Source: G965230065 sp965230065 (GTDB lineage Bacteria > Bacteroidota > Bacteroidia > Cytophagales > Cyclobacteriaceae). Taken from it: DNA of 64,000 bases. The position numbers were made by a program, and so were the translations under genes. The notes beneath the pieces are model-generated. The model ran no database searches. It was not told the origin of the DNA and was given only the letters and a program-made list of their open reading frames with translations. Below are positions 61,747-64,000 of the stretch, piece by piece; within the stretch, counting starts at the first letter, position 1, and every line of letters begins with the position of its first letter. The stretch spans positions 3,968,001-4,032,000 of the forward strand of contig OZ245942.1 of assembly GCA_965230065.1 (NCBI GenBank), read 5' to 3'.

Positions 61747-62706
61747 ATGGAAACGAACGGTAACAAAAAAATTCAAATCACAGAGAAATTTTCTTCTTTG
61801 TCAAAGCTGTGCAGCAGCATATTCTTACTTATTATATTATTAAATAGTGAGGCAATAGCACAGCAAAATCCTGTATTTTCTCAGTATATGTTCAATGGGT
61901 TGGCCATCAACCCTGCGTATGCAGGTAACCAAGACCAGTTCAGTGCAACTGCGATTTACAGAAAGCAGTGGGACAACTTTGAAGGTGCTCCCACTACACA
62001 AACATTAAGTGCGCATTCCAGCGTAAAAAATAAGAATATAGGATTGGGCTTGTTAGCTTCCCGTGAACAAATAGGAGTGCACAATGAAACCCGTGTATAT
62101 CTGAGCTATTCATATAAAATAAAAATGCGGGTAGGTACTTTGTCAATGGGTATTCAGGGAGGTTTTAATAACTTATATTCTGACTATACCAAACTGAATT
62201 TAAAAAGTGAAAAAGATGTGCTGATGACAGGCACTGCCAATAGTTTCAACCCTAATTTTGGCACGGGGTTATTTTACAGCACGTCTACAGCTTATGTAGG
62301 GTTTTCAATTCCTTACATCGTAAATGGTAAGTTGAAAAGAGCAAGCGATGTAATTGAACAGGGTAAGCAAGCCCGGTATTATTTCCTGACTGCTGGTAAT
62401 GTTTTTACTGTAAATCGTTTTGTAAAAGTAAAACCCTCTACACTTTTGAGAATCCAGGAAGGTAATGCTGTGAATGTTGATGTAAATGCCAGCCTGATCT
62501 TAGATGATATTATTACAGTAGGTGTTTCATACAGAAGTGAAGATGCGGTTGTGGGAATGTTTGAGTTGGAGTTGACTGATCAATTGAGGTTTGGGTATGC
62601 ATACGACCACACTACTTCTGACATCGGTCAGTATTCAAATGGTACGCATGAGTTTATGATTAACTTCAGAATACCTCATCACCATAAGTGTCACACTTAC
62701 TTTTAA
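61747..62706 (+). CDS. PorP/SprF family type IX secretion membrane protein
   Basis: 319 residues. The signal segment ends at AIAQQ and is followed by the family hallmark PVFSQYMFNGLAINPAYAG, then YRKQWDNFEGAPTTQTLSAH. The rest alternates strands of an outer-membrane barrel and ends with an aromatic-rich strand (FMINFRIP). PorP/SprF proteins work with T9SS to export or anchor type B cargo such as SprB. Genes for two type B cargo proteins flank it. A terminator follows. Confidence 0.95.
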   Translation: METNGNKKIQITEKFSSLSKLCSSIFLLIILLNSEAIAQQNPVFSQYMFNGLAINPAYAGNQDQFSATAIYRKQWDNFEGAPTTQTLSAHSSVKNKNIGLGLLASREQIGVHNETRVYLSYSYKIKMRVGTLSMGIQGGFNNLYSDYTKLNLKSEKDVLMTGTANSFNPNFGTGLFYSTSTAYVGFSIPYIVNGKLKRASDVIEQGKQARYYFLTAGNVFTVNRFVKVKPSTLLRIQEGNAVNVDVNASLILDDIITVGVSYRSEDAVVGMFELELTDQLRFGYAYDHTTSDIGQYSNGTHEFMINFRIPHHHKCHTYF

Positions 62707-62740
62707 TCTTTAGCGTTTTCGTTCAATAATGTATATGCTT

Positions 62741-62768
62741 AATCGGCGGTTATTTTTAACCGCCGATT
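62741..62768. terminator. bidirectional terminator
   Basis: AATCGGCGGTTA and TAACCGCCGATT form a perfect 12-bp stem with a TTTT loop, followed by a T-run on plus. It serves PorP/SprF and likely also the convergent adhesin gene. Confidence 0.88.
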
Positions 62769-62771
62769 TTT

Positions 62772-64000
62772 TTATCTGATCAGTGTAATACTGCCGGTCT
62801 TTTCATTTTTCTTTCTTCCATTGCATTGAATAGTGTAATAGTATACGCCTTCTGTTAATGGTTTTCCCTGATGATCATTTCCCTCCCAGTTGTTTAAGTA
62901 AGGTTGTGATTCATATATTCTTCTGCCTTGCAGGTTAAAAACAGAAATTTTACAGTCCGGGAAGTTTTCAATATTATCGACTAGCCAATAGTCATCAATT
63001 CCGTCATTGTTAGGGGAAAACATATTTTTGGGTGTAATATTTACGACCTGCTCCACATTAATTTTTATTGAGTCTGTGCCTATGCAACCATTCATATTGG
63101 TACCAATTACGGTATAAACTGTAGGTTGTATGGGGGTAGCCACAGGGTTATCTACTGAAGGGTTGCTCAAATCATCTGCAGGTGACCAAAGGTAATTATC
63201 CGCACCTGAGGCCAGAAGTTCTACCGGGTCACCCGCTATAACTTTTGATTTATTGGCAGATACCGAAACCTCTGGGTTTAGTTCCTTTGAAATGTTCAGT
63301 TGGGTGCTATTAATGCAGCCAGCATCATTTGTTACAGTAACTTCATAGGTGCCTTCCTGAAATGCGTAAATTGAATCATTTGAACTACCATCAGACCAGG
63401 TAACAGAAACGAAGCTATTATCTAAGGTAAGTAATACACTATCGCCTTCACAGAGGATATCTGAGGAACTTAAAATATTTACTGCAGGAACATCAGTAAT
63501 TTCAGTAATTTGTTCAAATGTGCTGCTACAATCGTAATCAGCATAAGTGGTAGTGAGCATTACTTCAAATGTGCCTTCGGTAGAATAAGATTGGGTTGGG
63601 TTTTCTAAATCAGAGGTCATTCCATTACCAAAATCCCAATCATAATTTATTGCATAAGCATTGTTGTAAGTAGTGGTATTGGTGAAAATAATTTCTTCAT
63701 CAATACAAGAGAGCAGGGAAACTGCTGTGAAACTAGTATTTGGTTTATCCAAGACCAATACGTCAACTGGAGAGGTTGTTTGGCTACAACCTGCCAGTGA
63801 GTTGATATTTACATAATACGCTCCACTTTCGGTTGCCGTAAAGTTATATGCTGTTTCATTTTCGATAGCTACCCCATTTTTGTACCATTGATATTGCAAA
63901 TCACTTTCATTTGCCACCATCAATTCCGTTGATTCCCCTTCACAACGCGATAAACTATTGGCAGCTATTATCTCATAATCTGGTTGTTTATTAACTGTTA
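62772..64000 (-). CDS. second type B T9SS surface protein (5' partial)
   Basis: The frame is open to the right edge (at least 409 residues), so the start lies outside. It has an Ig-like repeat (LQYQWYKNGVAIEN), a PKD domain with YDWDFGNGMTSDLENPTQSY, further Ig-like domains (VTWSDGSSND, NYLWSPADDLSNPS), and a gliding-motility-associated C-terminal domain with MFSPNNDGIDDYWLVDN, GVYYYTIQCNGRKK and GSITLIR. It is secreted by T9SS. A start at 63923 is only a chance TTG inside the frame. Confidence 0.92.
   Translation of the reverse strand, partial: TVNKQPDYEIIAANSLSRCEGESTELMVANESDLQYQWYKNGVAIENETAYNFTATESGAYYVNINSLAGCSQTTSPVDVLVLDKPNTSFTAVSLLSCIDEEIIFTNTTTYNNAYAINYDWDFGNGMTSDLENPTQSYSTEGTFEVMLTTTYADYDCSSTFEQITEITDVPAVNILSSSDILCEGDSVLLTLDNSFVSVTWSDGSSNDSIYAFQEGTYEVTVTNDAGCINSTQLNISKELNPEVSVSANKSKVIAGDPVELLASGADNYLWSPADDLSNPSVDNPVATPIQPTVYTVIGTNMNGCIGTDSIKINVEQVVNITPKNMFSPNNDGIDDYWLVDNIENFPDCKISVFNLQGRRIYESQPYLNNWEGNDHQGKPLTEGVYYYTIQCNGRKKNEKTGSITLIR

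Overview
The window is a stretch of Bacteroidota chromosome, most likely from a marine or soil member of the Cytophagales; this placement is inferred from gene content only. The pointers are a SusC/SusD pair with an ECF sigma/FecR regulator, type IX secretion (T9SS) sorting domains of both type A and type B, a PorP/SprF protein, and one promoter of the TTG-N20-TAnnTTTG type. Base composition is moderate in most genes and clearly more AT-rich in a few accessory genes (about 7.0-8.7 kb and 13.7-14.1 kb) and in the gap at 60.75-61.75 kb. No rRNA, tRNA, CRISPR array, transposase or prophage gene was seen.

Layout. 1-6.7 kb: the end of a GH3/beta-lactamase-fold fusion, a SpoIIAA-like protein, a cold-shock protein, a GH43 lipoprotein, an SDR, and a small ECF sigma operon with two membrane proteins. 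7.0-8.7 kb: an AT-rich accessory patch with a small coiled-coil protein, a frameshifted nucleotidyltransferase-like gene (DUF6932-like) and a HEPN-domain protein. 8.8-19.8 kb: mostly metabolic genes: a DUF1080 protein with a mutarotase-like partner, a second cold-shock protein overlapping a charged small protein, a fatty acid desaturase, two NAD-dependent oxidoreductases, an MFS transporter, prfB with its programmed +1 frameshift, ilvE and a CoA-type NUDIX hydrolase. 20.4-29.5 kb: a tightly packed co-directional cluster of an alpha/beta hydrolase, an acetoacetate-decarboxylase-like protein, three small membrane proteins, a patatin, a membrane metallophosphoesterase and a cholesterol-oxidase-like GMC flavoprotein. 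29.5-38.2 kb: riboflavin synthase, a TPR protein, a GNAT protein, a PadR/membrane-protein pair, a glycosyltransferase, metF with a PhyH-type dioxygenase, and a Ppx/GppA protein. 38.2-50.4 kb: a polysaccharide-utilisation-type locus, all on the minus strand: ECF sigma, FecR, SusC, SusD, a CRTAC1-type FG-GAP protein, a vanadium-haloperoxidase-like protein and a GH16 glucanase. 50.6-64 kb: proC, a roughly 3,100-residue type B T9SS adhesin broken by one frameshift, PorP/SprF, and the C-terminal part of a second type B adhesin.

How the parts fit. The sigma/FecR/SusC set looks like a self-sensing regulator for uptake of a beta-glucan, with two T9SS-sorted surface proteins and a GH16 enzyme. The 20.4-29.5 kb cluster has the parts of a lipid or sterol oxidation/hydrolysis pathway, but no single gene defines its substrate; it is the best candidate here for an undescribed system. 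The right end is a surface-adhesin region in which PorP/SprF probably serves T9SS export or anchoring of one or both flanking adhesins.

At least four families of palindromic intergenic repeats are scattered through the gaps. Three reading-frame events are visible: one programmed (prfB, 17.72 kb) and two apparent lesions (7.37 kb and 52.59 kb). A decayed end of an RND-type outer-membrane factor lies at 19.9 kb.
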